Source: Cystobacter ferrugineus
Lineage (GTDB): Bacteria > Myxococcota > Myxococcia > Myxococcales > Myxococcaceae
Assembly (NCBI RefSeq): GCF_001887355.1
Contig: NZ_MPIN01000011.1
Coordinates: forward strand, 249,170 to 313,169
DNA: 64,000 bases
Direction of reading: 5' to 3'
Shown here: positions 44,814 to 53,499 of the stretch, one piece after another
How positions within the stretch are numbered: the stretch's first letter is position 1
How the letters are laid out: every line of letters starts with the position of its first letter
Notes under the pieces: model-generated
Database searches by the model: none
Seen by the model: only the letters and a program-made list of their open reading frames with translations
What the model was told of the DNA's origin: nothing
Made by a program: the position numbers and the translations under genes

Positions 44814-46002
44814 AGCGCCCGCGGCCGCCGTCTCGTATCTGCTCGGCCCGCGCGCCATCCGCGAGCGGTGCCGGGCCCTGCTGGAGCTGGGGCTCGAGGG
44901 CCGGCTCGAGCACTTCCGCGTGGACATGGCGCGGCTGCCCGCCGTGGCGGACTACGTGCTGGAGGTGACACGCGAGGCCTATCCCACGCTCGACATCCCG
45001 GTGCACAGCCGCTGGGGCCACTTCGACGTGGGCGGCATCCGGCGCAACGCGGAGCTGGAGGCGCGGCTGGCCCCGCTGCCGCCCGCCGGGCGTGCCCGGG
45101 CGAAGTTGGACCTGGTGGTCACCAGCGTGCTGCTGGACGCGGGCAGCGGGCCCACGTGGAAGTACCAGGAGCCCGGCGGTGGCACCTACGCGCGCTCCGA
45201 GGGGCTGGCCGTGGCCAGCTTCCGCATGTTCCTCGCGGGCGCGTTCTCCTCGGATCCCTCCCAGCCCCTGCGCGCGGACGCCGAGGGCTTGCGCGGCCTG
45301 AGCCTCGAGTCGCTCGCGGAGGGCTTCCAGGTGACGGAGGACAATCCGCTCGCGGGCCTGGAGGGCCGGCTGGAACTGCTGCACGGCCTGGGCCGGGTGC
45401 TGCCGAGGCCCGGGACGCTCTTCGATCTGCTCGCGGCCCATGGCCGGCGGGTGGTGACGGCCGCGCAGGTGCTGGGGCAGGTGCTCCAGTCGCTGGGTCC
45501 CATCTGGCCGGGCCGGATTACCCTGGATGGGATGAACCTGGGCGACGTGTGGCCGCACTCGGCGCTGGGTGCCCTGGATCATTCCGACTCCCTGGTGCCC
45601 TTCCACAAGCTGTCGCAGTGGCTCACCTACTCGTTGCTGGAGCCGCTGGAGGAAGGGGGCCTCCAGGTGACGGGACTGGAGGAGCTCACCGGACTGCCCG
45701 AATACCGCAACGGCGGGCTGCTGGTGGACGGGGGCGTGCTGGTGCCCCGGGACGAGCGGCTGTTCACGGACGCGTACAAGCCGGGCTCGGAGCCCATCGT
45801 GGAGTGGCGGGCGCTGACGGTGGCGCTGCTGGACGAGGTGGGCCAGCACGTGCGCGAGCGGCTCGGGATGACGGCCGAGCAGCTCCCGCTGGCCAAGGTG
45901 CTCCAGGGCGGCACATGGAGCGCGGGGCGGAAGCTGGCCGCCCAGAAACGCCCGGGTGGCCCGCCGCCCATCCGCATCGAGAGCGACGGAACGGTGTTCT
46001 GA
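44806..46002 (+). CDS. urc4: URC4 (DUF1688) protein of uracil catabolism
   Basis: A 398-residue soluble protein of the DUF1688/URC4 family, recognised by [19 protein letters not shown], the [10 protein letters not shown] segment and the [18 protein letters not shown] region. URC4 is genetically required for uracil use in Lachancea kluyveri, but its reaction is unproven. It probably acts after URC1 on the ring-opened nucleotide (inference). ATG 44806 overlaps the URC1 stop by 8 bases, so translation is coupled; upp follows after 32 bases. Confidence 0.88.
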   Translation: MPEAPAAAVSYLLGPRAIRERCRALLELGLEGRLEHFRVDMARLPAVADYVLEVTREAYPTLDIPVHSRWGHFDVGGIRRNAELEARLAPLPPAGRARAKLDLVVTSVLLDAGSGPTWKYQEPGGGTYARSEGLAVASFRMFLAGAFSSDPSQPLRADAEGLRGLSLESLAEGFQVTEDNPLAGLEGRLELLHGLGRVLPRPGTLFDLLAAHGRRVVTAAQVLGQVLQSLGPIWPGRITLDGMNLGDVWPHSALGALDHSDSLVPFHKLSQWLTYSLLEPLEEGGLQVTGLEELTGLPEYRNGGLLVDGGVLVPRDERLFTDAYKPGSEPIVEWRALTVALLDEVGQHVRERLGMTAEQLPLAKVLQGGTWSAGRKLAAQKRPGGPPPIRIESDGTVF

Positions 46003-46034
46003 GTTTCAACGGAAGAAGGCAAGGGGAGAGCGCG

Positions 46035-46673
46035 ATGAAATACTCGGACAACTGCACCGTGGTGGATCACCCACTGGTGAAGCACAAGCTGACGCTGATG
46101 CGCCGCAAGGACACGAGCACGGCGTCCTTCCGTGCGCTCCTCCAGGAAATCTCCCTGCTGCTCGCCTACGAGGCGACGAGGGATTTGAAGCTGACGGAGG
46201 AGCTCATCGAGACGCCGATGGCGCAGATGAACGCGCCGGTGCTCGAGGGCAAGAAGCTGGTGCTGGTGGCCATCCTGCGCGCGGGCCAGGGCATCCTGGA
46301 CGGCATGCTGCAACTGGTGCCGAGCGCCCGCATCGGGCACATCGGCCTGTACCGCGACCCGAAGACGCTCTCGGCGGTGGAGTACTACTACAAGGTGCCC
46401 AACCAGCTCGCGGACCGCGACGTCATCGTGTGCGATCCGATGCTCGCCACGGGCAACTCGGCGGTGGCGGCGCTCACCCGCATCAAGCGCAGCAAGCCGG
46501 GCAGTCTGCGCTTCATGTGTCTGTTGGCCTGCCCCGAGGGCCTGGCCAACCTGCGCGAGCACCACCCGGACGTGCACGTCATCACCGCCGCGGTGGACGA
46601 GAAGCTCAACGAGCACGGCTACATCGTGCCGGGCCTGGGCGACGCGGGCGACCGGCTCTTCGGCACCCGCTAG
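46035..46673 (+). CDS. upp: Uracil phosphoribosyltransferase
   Basis: A 212-residue enzyme that converts uracil and PRPP to UMP. The PRPP-binding motif [14 protein letters not shown] and the uracil-binding C-terminal [17 protein letters not shown] are intact, and length matches E. coli Upp (208). In the URC pathway (URC6) UMP is the substrate that is then degraded, which explains a salvage enzyme at the end of a catabolic operon. AAGGGGAG lies six bases before the ATG. Confidence 0.96.
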   Translation: MKYSDNCTVVDHPLVKHKLTLMRRKDTSTASFRALLQEISLLLAYEATRDLKLTEELIETPMAQMNAPVLEGKKLVLVAILRAGQGILDGMLQLVPSARIGHIGLYRDPKTLSAVEYYYKVPNQLADRDVIVCDPMLATGNSAVAALTRIKRSKPGSLRFMCLLACPEGLANLREHHPDVHVITAAVDEKLNEHGYIVPGLGDAGDRLFGTR

Positions 46674-46680
46674 CTGGCCA

Positions 46681-46710
46681 GGGCGGGCGGGTCCGGATTC
46701 CCGCTCGCCC
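46681..46710. terminator. Hairpin between upp and the fatty acid hydroxylase gene
   Basis: Eleven-base arms GGGCGGGCGGG (46681-46691) and CCCGCTCGCCC (46700-46710) pair with one G-T wobble around an 8-base loop, between two convergent stop codons (46673, 46724). No T-tract. Confidence 0.5.
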
Positions 46711-46723
46711 GAAGCCGCCGGGA

Positions 46724-47374
46724 CTACTCCGCCGTGCTGGAGGAGACGCTGGGCCTGGCGGCCTCGCGCACGCGCAGCGAGCCCACCAGCGCGTCGATCC
46801 ACCGGTGGCTGATGCCGTAGTTCTTGTCCGGGCAGGCGAAGTGGTGCGCCATGTGGTGCGCCCGCAGCGCCTTGCCCCAGGCCGTCCACGGCTTCTTGTA
46901 GTGCACCGCCCAGTGCAGGTAGTCGTACACGAGGTAGCCCGCGACGATGCCGACGAAGTAGGGGATGGTGGCGTCCGGCCGGCCCACCAGCCACAGCAGC
47001 CCGGCGATCACGATGGCCAGCGGGATGCTCGCGCCCAGCGGCATCACCAGCCGCTGCGGATCATCCGGGTACGTGTGGTGGTAGCCATGGATGATGGCGT
47101 GGAAGCGCCGGGTGAGCGGACCGTTGCCCTCCCAGTGGAAGAGGTGGCGGTGCAGCGTGTACTCCATGAAGCACCACGTGAGATAGCCCAGGGGCGCGAA
47201 CAGGACGACCTGTTTCACGTGGGTCGTCTCGCTCCACAGCGCCCAGGCCAACAGGCCCGTGATGAGCGGGATGTAGAAGACGAAGGGGGTGGCGGGGTGG
47301 ATCTTCGAAGCGGCTTCGAGGAAGTCGTTCTCGAACATCCGTGCGGAGGCGTGGCGCTCGTACTCGGTCTTCAT
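46724..47374 (-). CDS. Fatty acid hydroxylase/sterol desaturase superfamily membrane protein
   Basis: A 216-residue di-iron membrane enzyme with four hydrophobic segments and all histidine boxes: HRHLFH (75-80), HAIIHGYHH (92-100), HWAVH (154-158), HHMAHH (173-178) and His190. The spacing matches fatty acid 2-hydroxylases (Scs7/FAH type), which hydroxylate the alpha carbon of fatty acyl chains, e.g. in sphingolipids; 2-hydroxy fatty acids are common in myxobacterial lipids. Start placed at ATG 47374; in-frame alternatives lie upstream, including one right behind an AAGGAGG at about 47437. Confidence 0.88.
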   Translation of the reverse strand: MKTEYERHASARMFENDFLEAASKIHPATPFVFYIPLITGLLAWALWSETTHVKQVVLFAPLGYLTWCFMEYTLHRHLFHWEGNGPLTRRFHAIIHGYHHTYPDDPQRLVMPLGASIPLAIVIAGLLWLVGRPDATIPYFVGIVAGYLVYDYLHWAVHYKKPWTAWGKALRAHHMAHHFACPDKNYGISHRWIDALVGSLRVREAARPSVSSSTAE

Positions 47375-48355
47375 GGGCGTACCAGCAGGGAAGATGGAAG
47401 GCCGGAGGCGGTGAGCCCCCGTCCGAAACACCGCCATCCTCCTTATAAGGATAGGGCCCGGGGTCAAGAGGGCTCGTGACGAAACAGGGTGGGGAAACCA
47501 GCCGGAAGGTGTCTCCTACCCGGCACCGGGCAGGCGGGGGGGCACGATATCTCGTACTCTGTCGCCCCCTTCCCGGGCAGGGCGCCTCTCCTCCCCTGGA
47601 GCCGAGCCCCATGCCCGAGGGTGGACCCCAGGGTGCCCTCGTGGCCAGGCCCAGGCGCTCCTTCTGAAGGCTTCGCTCGTCCTCCGCTCCGAGCGGGGCA
47701 CCCGGTGATGCTCGCCGTGAGCACCGGCCCCGCGGGCTGGATGCGCGGAGCGTGATCCCGGAAGCGCGGGCCCTCCCGCGGCTGTCGGTGTCTCCCTCGT
47801 CTCCGACCCTGGGGCGGGCGCGGGACGCGTGGGACGCGCGGCCCGAGCGCGTTCCGCCGGCGGCCCGTGGCACGGCGTGACGACCCGCCGCACCTCGAGG
47901 GTGAGGGGCATGGGCTTCATGGGTGGATGCGGGCTGGGCGCGTGCTTCGGGAATGGCGGGCGGTCACGCCCGCGCTCATCGAAGCCATGGACTTGGAGCT
48001 GGGGGCGGAGGTGGTCTTCCGCCTTCAGTGTGCGAAGGAGTCTGGAGGAGGCGCGCATTCCACCGCGGCGATCCTGCTCGCATTCGTGGGCGCACTTGAA
48101 CGCATTGTCTTCGCGTGCTGGTACTCCATGTATGACATTCGTTTTCGTCTGACATGAATGAGATACGGCGCCGTGGTTGTCTGTTGAAGACCCGACGCGC
48201 CCTCTCGCGAACGTCTGGCGCTACACGGGCTGGATGTCAAACCTCTCACCGCAAAGACTTTTCTTGAGTTCCGGTGGATGCAAGGAAGGCCGTACATCCG
48301 CATTCTGCCGTTACGGCCCTGGTGACCCAGATGGCCGTGAGCCGGAGGTTGCGCC
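47375..48355. other. Gene-poor intergenic region
   Basis: A 981-base stretch between divergent genes without a gene that I can support. All open frames here are short, lack ribosome sites and have Arg/Pro/Gly-dominated translations. The part from about 48080 to 48310 is less GC-rich and may hold the promoter of the lipoprotein gene at 48356. A frame at 47867-48157 has a semi-plausible second half, but nothing recognisable. Confidence 0.5.
47440..47451. promoter_or_regulatory. 12-base palindrome upstream of the hydroxylase gene
   Basis: TCCTTATAAGGA is a perfect palindrome in an otherwise GC-rich leader, 66 bases before ATG 47374. It contains TATAAG, which may be a -10 box, and AAGGAGG on the minus strand. 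It may be an operator or part of the promoter. Confidence 0.35.
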
Positions 48356-49336
48356 ATGGGGTTCACGTCTTTCAGGAGTCTTTGGAGCGGGATGGCCGGG
48401 CGTGGAGCGGTGTCACGATGGATGATGTGGCGACTGCTGCTGTTGCTGTCAGTGATTGGTGTCGTGGCGTGCGGCGTGGAGCAGCCGCCCGACGAGATGC
48501 AAGGCCTGGAAACGAGGTCGCAAGCGTTTCAGGAAGACAATGGGCTGTCGCTCAATGGGCTGTCGCTCAATGGGTTGTCGCTCAATGGGTTGTCGCTCAA
48601 TGGGCTGTCGCTCAATGGCTTGAATAGCGCGGACTTCATCGCCTGGTTCAACAGCGCCGATGGTGGCAACCTGGCGGGCCATGAAACGCTGATGAAGTAC
48701 CTGGTGCGCTGCGCGGTACCCGAGGGAGAGGTCCGTGTCTTCGTCAATCCGGCCACGGGAGTACGCCATGTCTGGGAAGGCGGCATGGGATTGGCTCCCC
48801 TCTGGTCGAGCGGCAGTCCGGCGACCCTGGACGAGCAGCAGGTCATCTCCGCATGTCTGGCGGCCCACGCCAACAACTACGGGGTGCATGTCCCCATCTC
48901 CGTGCTGGGCAAGGACGCGATGGGCGATCTCATCCCCTTCACGAGCCAGGAGCTCGTGAACTTCGCCCAGCGCGAGGCGTGCTTCTTCGGCAACCTCTTC
49001 ATCCCGGGCGGCACGCTCTTCGCCGGCAATCACATGGACGCGCTGTCGCCCGACCAGAGCACCCCGCGGCCGTGCGGTCTGCTCGGTCTGGGGACGATGA
49101 GCAACCCGGCGTGCACCCAGATGCAGCGCATCGGTCAGTGCCTGGATCACTGCCGGCTGGAGCCCAATGGCAACTTCTACAGCCAGTGCACCTACAACGG
49201 CGTGACGTACAAGCCGCTCACCACCCGCATCCGCCTCTCGGACGTGAATTTCTGCGGCGACGGCGTGTGCCAGGTGGGGGAGCGCAAGGGCCCGGGCTAT
49301 ACCGCCGATAGCTGCCGCGCCGACTGCGGGATCTGA
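48356..49336 (+). CDS. Lipoprotein with NGLSL tandem repeats and a C-terminal Cys-rich motif
   Basis: A 326-residue protein with an unusually long basic N-region followed by WRLLLLLSVIGVVAC, a lipoprotein signal with Cys about residue 39. Just after the anchor, residues 62-86 are five perfect NGLSL repeats plus NGLN. The body (about 95-290) is a Cys-containing domain of unknown function. The end carries FCGDGVCQVGE...SCRADC, the Cys-rich motif repeated in many myxobacterial surface proteins. GGAGG eight bases before ATG 48356 fixes the start. The repeats probably form a flexible or beta-solenoid tether (inference). Confidence 0.8.
   Translation: MGFTSFRSLWSGMAGRGAVSRWMMWRLLLLLSVIGVVACGVEQPPDEMQGLETRSQAFQEDNGLSLNGLSLNGLSLNGLSLNGLSLNGLNSADFIAWFNSADGGNLAGHETLMKYLVRCAVPEGEVRVFVNPATGVRHVWEGGMGLAPLWSSGSPATLDEQQVISACLAAHANNYGVHVPISVLGKDAMGDLIPFTSQELVNFAQREACFFGNLFIPGGTLFAGNHMDALSPDQSTPRPCGLLGLGTMSNPACTQMQRIGQCLDHCRLEPNGNFYSQCTYNGVTYKPLTTRIRLSDVNFCGDGVCQVGERKGPGYTADSCRADCGI
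48539..48613 (+). repeat. Five 15-base tandem repeats encoding NGLSL
   Basis: Units start at 48539, 48554, 48569, 48584 and 48599; the consensus is AATGGGCTGTCGCTC, with C/T at one position in units 3 and 4. In-frame, so copy number changes would keep the gene open. A shorter sixth unit, AATGGCTTGAAT, follows. Confidence 0.95.
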
Positions 49337-49349
49337 GCCGCCGGGGAGG

Positions 49350-49379
49350 GGGAGCGCGGCCCGGGGGGACCGCGCTCCC
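49350..49379. terminator. Hairpin between convergent lipoprotein and P450 genes
   Basis: Perfect 10-base arms GGGAGCGCGG (49350-49359) and CCGCGCTCCC (49370-49379) around 10 bases, between stops at 49336 and 49384. Short T-run (TTT) on the plus side. Probable bidirectional terminator. Confidence 0.6.
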
Positions 49380-49383
49380 GGTT

Positions 49384-50775
49384 TCACGCGCTCTGGAGCT
49401 GGGGCTCCTTCTCGCGGCGCGAGGCGTACATGGGCATGGTTCCATGCGGCCGCAGGGTGACGTGGGCATCGGCGGTCACGGGGGCTCCGGTGCCTCGCAG
49501 GCGGAAGCGCTGGGCCACCATGGCGAGGATGAACTGCGCCTCCATCATCGCGAAGTTGTTGCCGATGCACTGGCGCTGTCCGCCCCCGAAGGGCAGGTAG
49601 GCCCAGCGCGGGCGCTGCTTGCTGTTCTCCGGCAGGAAGCGCGTGGGCTCGAAGCGCTCCGGGTCGGGCCAGAAGTCCGGGTGGCGGTGGGTGACGTAGG
49701 GCACCAGCAGCACCAGGTCCCCCTTGGGAATCCGGTAGCCGTCCACCACGTCCTCTTCCTCCGCCACGCGCGGAATGGCCCAGATGGGGGGATAGAGGCG
49801 CAGCGCTTCCTCGAACACGCAGCTCGTGTAGCGCAGCTTCGGCACGTCCTCGAGCGTGGGGATGCGCCCGCCGAGCACGCGGTCCACCTCCTCGTGCAGC
49901 AGCGCCTCCTGCTCCGGGTTCTTCTCCAGCAGGTGGAACGCCCACGCGAGCGCGGTGGCCGTCGTCTCGTGGCCCGCGAGCAGCAGCGTCATCACCTCGT
50001 CGCGTAGCTGTACGTCGTCGAAGGTGTCTCCCGTGTCCGCGTCGCGCGCGGCCATCAACATGCCGAGCAGGTCCTGCGACTCCCCCGCGGGCCCCCGTGC
50101 CCGGCGCTGGGCGATGATGCCCTCGACGATACGGTTGAGGGGCACCATGGTCCGCTGGAAGGCGAGGTTCTTCGCGGTGGGAATCCGGTAGAGCCACGGC
50201 TTGTAGGGCAGCGGGGAGATGATGCGCTCGTTGGTGATCTCCAGCGCCGTGGTGAAGGACTCGCCCAGCTCCCGGGTGTGCTCGGCCACGTCCACGCCGA
50301 AGAGCGCACGCACCACCACCAGCAGGGTGAGCCGCATCATCTCCGGGAAGATGGGCACGGACTCACCCGCCCCCACCCGGGGCTCCCACTGCGCGAGCAC
50401 CTCGGTGGCCGTCTCCGTCATCACCCCGGCGAGCCCCGCCAGGCGCTCGCGGTGGAAGGAGGGCTGGGCGAGCCGGCGCTGGCGCTTCCAGAAGTCCCCC
50501 TCGGCGGTCACCAGGCCGTTGCCCACCAGGGGCCGCGTCTTGTGGAAGATGGGGCCCTTGGTGTAGCGCGCCGGCGCATCCGCGAGCACGTACTTGACGT
50601 GATCCGGGTGCGTGAGCTGCTCCACGTAGATGGGCCCCATGCGGAAGCGCACCACGTCTCCCAGGAGGTTACGGCCGCGCAGGTACAGGCCGAGCGGATC
50701 ACTCTCGCGCTCGGGGAGGTGCCCCAAGAGCCAATGGCCTGGGGGCATGGGAGGCAGGGGTGCGGAGTTGTTCAT
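49384..50775 (-). CDS. Cytochrome P450
   Basis: A 463-residue soluble P450 with all hallmarks: I-helix LLLAGHETTATALAW, ExxR in FEEALRLYPP, heme loop FGGGQRQCIGNNFA with the thiolate Cys. Overall it resembles the CYP110/CYP4-like bacterial group that oxidises fatty acids or terpenoids (family impression). Start at ATG 50775 gives MNNSAPLPPMPPGHWLLGHL, the usual proline-rich lead; the open frame to 51474 is a shadow of the next gene. No redox partner gene is nearby. Contrast with the defective P450-like protein at 40613. Confidence 0.95.
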   Translation of the reverse strand: MNNSAPLPPMPPGHWLLGHLPERESDPLGLYLRGRNLLGDVVRFRMGPIYVEQLTHPDHVKYVLADAPARYTKGPIFHKTRPLVGNGLVTAEGDFWKRQRRLAQPSFHRERLAGLAGVMTETATEVLAQWEPRVGAGESVPIFPEMMRLTLLVVVRALFGVDVAEHTRELGESFTTALEITNERIISPLPYKPWLYRIPTAKNLAFQRTMVPLNRIVEGIIAQRRARGPAGESQDLLGMLMAARDADTGDTFDDVQLRDEVMTLLLAGHETTATALAWAFHLLEKNPEQEALLHEEVDRVLGGRIPTLEDVPKLRYTSCVFEEALRLYPPIWAIPRVAEEEDVVDGYRIPKGDLVLLVPYVTHRHPDFWPDPERFEPTRFLPENSKQRPRWAYLPFGGGQRQCIGNNFAMMEAQFILAMVAQRFRLRGTGAPVTADAHVTLRPHGTMPMYASRREKEPQLQSA

Positions 50776-50924
50776 GGGGGTCCACCACGGGGGTCGGGGG
50801 AGATGCGGCCCGCATTGTGGACGACGCGGCGTGCCCTCGCCAGGGGCGCCCCGGGGGCTCGGGCGTGAAGCGGCCCGTAGCATGAGCCACGGGCGTGGGA
50901 GCGCGGAGAGCGCGCGGCCCGGGC

Positions 50925-51557
50925 TCAGAGCGGCTGCAGGTAGCGCACCGTGGCGGAGGGATCGTTCACGTCGAGCGTGACGCTCATGTCCGGCGTGGTC
51001 ACCGGGAAGCTGGGCGTGCTGCCGCTCTGCTCGGGGAAGATGATCTGCTTGCCGTCGAAGGTGAGCAGCTTGCCCGGCACCGTCAGCGTGTGGCCGGTGA
51101 TGTTGAAGTAGATGGCGCCCACGTCCACGAAGCCGCCCGGCAGCACGAACGCCGACGCGGGGATGTAGTAGGGGACGGCCGGCACCGTCACGCCCGAGGC
51201 ATCCACGCAGCGGTAGCGCGTGAGGTCCACCTCCGGGATGGTGAGGCTGAAGCTGGGGATTTCCGCGTTGAACTCCGGGATGGAGAACAGCGGCGTGCCC
51301 TCGGTGCCCAGGTCCACTCCGGGCAGGTTCAGCGAGTAGCCGATGATGTTCTGCGCCGTCTCGTCCAGGTGGACGCGCACGGGCTCGGTCAGCGCCTCGC
51401 TGGCGGGAACGACGATGGGCACCGCGGGCGTGGTCACCGTGCCACCCGGCGTGTGTCCCAGCACGTACACGCACGTGGTGCCGGCCATCGCCATGCTCGG
51501 CAGGGCCATGCTGGTGAACGCCGCGCCAACGAGGAAACGCTTGAGGGAACGGATCAT
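50925..51557 (-). CDS. Secreted hypothetical protein
   Basis: A 210-residue protein with a Sec signal (MIRSLKRFLVGAAFTSMALP, cleavage near AMA-G). The mature part is a beta-rich domain without a known motif; phrases such as IIGYSLNLPGVDLG and FNITGHTLTVPGKLL recur with about 100-residue spacing, hinting at an internal duplication. Two Cys may pair. GGAG six bases before ATG 51557 supports the start. The leader between 51640 and 51700 is AT-rich (TTTAAAAAGTTTTTT) and may combine an upstream terminator with the promoter. Confidence 0.65.
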   Translation of the reverse strand: MIRSLKRFLVGAAFTSMALPSMAMAGTTCVYVLGHTPGGTVTTPAVPIVVPASEALTEPVRVHLDETAQNIIGYSLNLPGVDLGTEGTPLFSIPEFNAEIPSFSLTIPEVDLTRYRCVDASGVTVPAVPYYIPASAFVLPGGFVDVGAIYFNITGHTLTVPGKLLTFDGKQIIFPEQSGSTPSFPVTTPDMSVTLDVNDPSATVRYLQPL

Positions 51558-51700
51558 GGTTTTCTCCGGGTCGAGGATGAGCCGCGCTGGCCAGGGGGAG
51601 GGAGTTCCCCGCCGTGCCATCGCGCCTTCATGGATTAATTGGGAAATCCCCCCGGATTGGATCGCGCGGATTTAAAAAGTTTTTTCCGGGCGGTTTCCGC

Positions 51701-52756
51701 TCAGTGGACTTCCAGCCTCAGGGCCGGGGACTCCACGGTGTCGAAGAGATCCGTGCGGGAAAGGGTGAAGTCGTAGCTGCGCTTCGTGGTGGGCGTGGGT
51801 GTGCCGGAGAGCCGTCCCGTGGCCGTGTCGAGCTCAATGCCCGGAGGGAGCGCTCCCTCGGGCTTCACCTTCCAGGTACCGGAGTAGGAGGAGGTGACCT
51901 GCATGGAGTAGTCGTAGAGCGAGCCCACCTTCCCTGCGGGCACGGAGCGGGTGCGCACGCAGGTGTCCCCCAGCGAGCAGGAACTGGCGGTGAGTTGCAG
52001 CAGGAGGGTGGTCGTCTGGGGCGGCCGGGCGTCGTCCGTTACTCGGACCTCGAAGGAGGTGCCCGCGGCGCTCGATTTTCCCTGGACGTAGCCGTTGGCG
52101 GTCAGGACGAGGCCCGCGGGGAGCGAGTTGGGCTGTACGAGCTCGAAGCGGTAGGGCGGCCTGCCTCCCAGCGCCGACAACTGCTCCGTGTAGTTCTCTC
52201 CCTTGGGGAAGTCCGCGAGCACGCCCGGCCCAGCGAGGATCAGGGGCGAATGGATGCGCACGGAGAACGCGCGCTCGGTGGAGCGTGCTTCCTGGTCCGC
52301 CAGCCCGAGCGTGAACTGGAACTCCCCCGTCGTCGTCGGCTTGCCGGACAGGACGCCCCCCTCGAGCCGCAGGCCGGGAGGCAGCTCGTCACGGGGTGAG
52401 AAGGTGTAGGGCGGCGTGCCGCCCCGGGCCTGGAACTGGAAGGAGTAGTCCACCCCCTCCACTCCATCACCCAGGGTTGCCTCCTCGAGCAGCAGGGGGC
52501 CGCCTCCGGCGTCACCCTGATCCGCCGGGGAAGGTGTGCCTCCGTCGCCTCCCGCCGGTACCTCGGGGAGGCACGGCCCCCGCGCGCCACAGTCCGGCAG
52601 GCAGATGCGCTCGGGGGGGAGGCACGAGGAGCCCGCCGGACACCCGCCCTGGTCATCGCAGGGGGGAAAGCGCGAGAGGTCCGGCACGAAGACGCACGCG
52701 GACATGGAGAGGAGCAACGAGAGGAGCAACGTCGGTTCTGGCACCCACCGGCTCAT
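51701..52756 (-). CDS. Lipoprotein with Ig-like (He_PIG) repeats
   Basis: A 351-residue lipoprotein (signal with lipobox SMSAC, Cys about 20). Next comes a Cys-rich segment (CDDQGGCPAGSSC, about 34-60), then three putative Ig domains of the He_PIG type, each with a GGTPPYTF/LPPGL..../G.LSGKPTTTGEF pattern (e.g. GRLSGTPTPTTKRSYDFTL at the end). Such domains are adhesive or structural at the cell surface. GGGAG precedes ATG 52756, which overlaps the upstream gene's stop by 4 bases (ATGA), so it is the third gene of the caspase operon. Confidence 0.8.
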   Translation of the reverse strand: MSRWVPEPTLLLSLLLSMSACVFVPDLSRFPPCDDQGGCPAGSSCLPPERICLPDCGARGPCLPEVPAGGDGGTPSPADQGDAGGGPLLLEEATLGDGVEGVDYSFQFQARGGTPPYTFSPRDELPPGLRLEGGVLSGKPTTTGEFQFTLGLADQEARSTERAFSVRIHSPLILAGPGVLADFPKGENYTEQLSALGGRPPYRFELVQPNSLPAGLVLTANGYVQGKSSAAGTSFEVRVTDDARPPQTTTLLLQLTASSCSLGDTCVRTRSVPAGKVGSLYDYSMQVTSSYSGTWKVKPEGALPPGIELDTATGRLSGTPTPTTKRSYDFTLSRTDLFDTVESPALRLEVH

Positions 52757-53499
52757 GGCAGCTCCCAGATGAAGAGGACGGTTCCCCCCGCCCCGAGCAA
52801 CGCGCCCGCGCCCAGCAGCACGTTGGCCGTGGTGGCCCGCGAGCGTCCCTCCCGCAGCCTCGCGGTGAAGCACTCGCGGAACGCCTGTCCCTCACCGCCA
52901 CAGTTCGCACTGCCAGTGGACAGGGTCTTCTGGCTCTGGCGCGCGGCGAGTCCGAAGCCCACGCCCACCGCGAGCGCCACGCCTCCCGCGGACACCAGCA
53001 CCGTGGGCAGCACCCGCGCCGGACGCTCGTCCACGCGGCGCCCCGTCCGCGCCGTCCACAGGCTCGTGAGGGCCTCGCGGGCCCGGGTCTCGTCCTGGCC
53101 GGACACCGCTTCCGACGGGGAGAGCTCCAGGGTGGCGTGGGACTCGTGGCCCTCGCGGTCCACGAGGGTGAGCGCCACGCTGCGCGTTCCGCCCACTCCG
53201 AGCGCCACGCCGCGCACGAGCCGCTCCGCGCCGAGCGCCAGCACCTGCGCCCCCCGGCACGCCGCGTCCGAGCAGCCCGAGAGCCGGCCACCCCGTGCCC
53301 GCATCCGCGCCACCGTGTCCGCCCGCGACTCCAGGCACGCGCCGGGCAGCGCCTCCACCGTCCGGCGCACCAGGTCCTCCGCCCGCCGGGCCTCGGCCGT
53401 CGACAACGCCACCGGCTGGAAGGGCACGAGCACCACGCGCTCGCCCCGACAGGGGGTCTGGGCCAGCGAGAGCGCCAGGGCCAGGGCCAGCAGGCTCAT
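52753..53499 (-). CDS. Membrane-associated hypothetical protein in caspase operon
   Basis: A 248-residue protein with an N-terminal signal (MSLLALALALSLAQTPC). A periplasmic alpha/beta domain (about 20-150) contains RVVLVPFQPVALSTAEARRA, like the nucleotide/TolB-type N-domains seen in myxobacterial envelope proteins. There are two hydrophobic segments near the end (VLPTVLVSAGGVALAVGVGF about 168-187, and TANVLLGAGALLGAGGTVLFIW about 222-243, split by a Cys-containing loop). Function unknown. It overlaps both neighbours by 4 bases (ATGA at 53496-53499 and 52753-52756), so it is made together with the caspase-like protease and the Ig lipoprotein. Confidence 0.7.
   Translation of the reverse strand: MSLLALALALSLAQTPCRGERVVLVPFQPVALSTAEARRAEDLVRRTVEALPGACLESRADTVARMRARGGRLSGCSDAACRGAQVLALGAERLVRGVALGVGGTRSVALTLVDREGHESHATLELSPSEAVSGQDETRAREALTSLWTARTGRRVDERPARVLPTVLVSAGGVALAVGVGFGLAARQSQKTLSTGSANCGGEGQAFRECFTARLREGRSRATTANVLLGAGALLGAGGTVLFIWELP

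Noticed and set aside
47867-48157. Possible 96-codon gene in the gene-poor region
   Set aside because: No ribosome site, first half unnatural, no recognised motif; not enough to call.
48539-48613. CRISPR-like regular repeat
   Set aside because: Units are contiguous 15-mers without spacers and encode NGLSL in frame.
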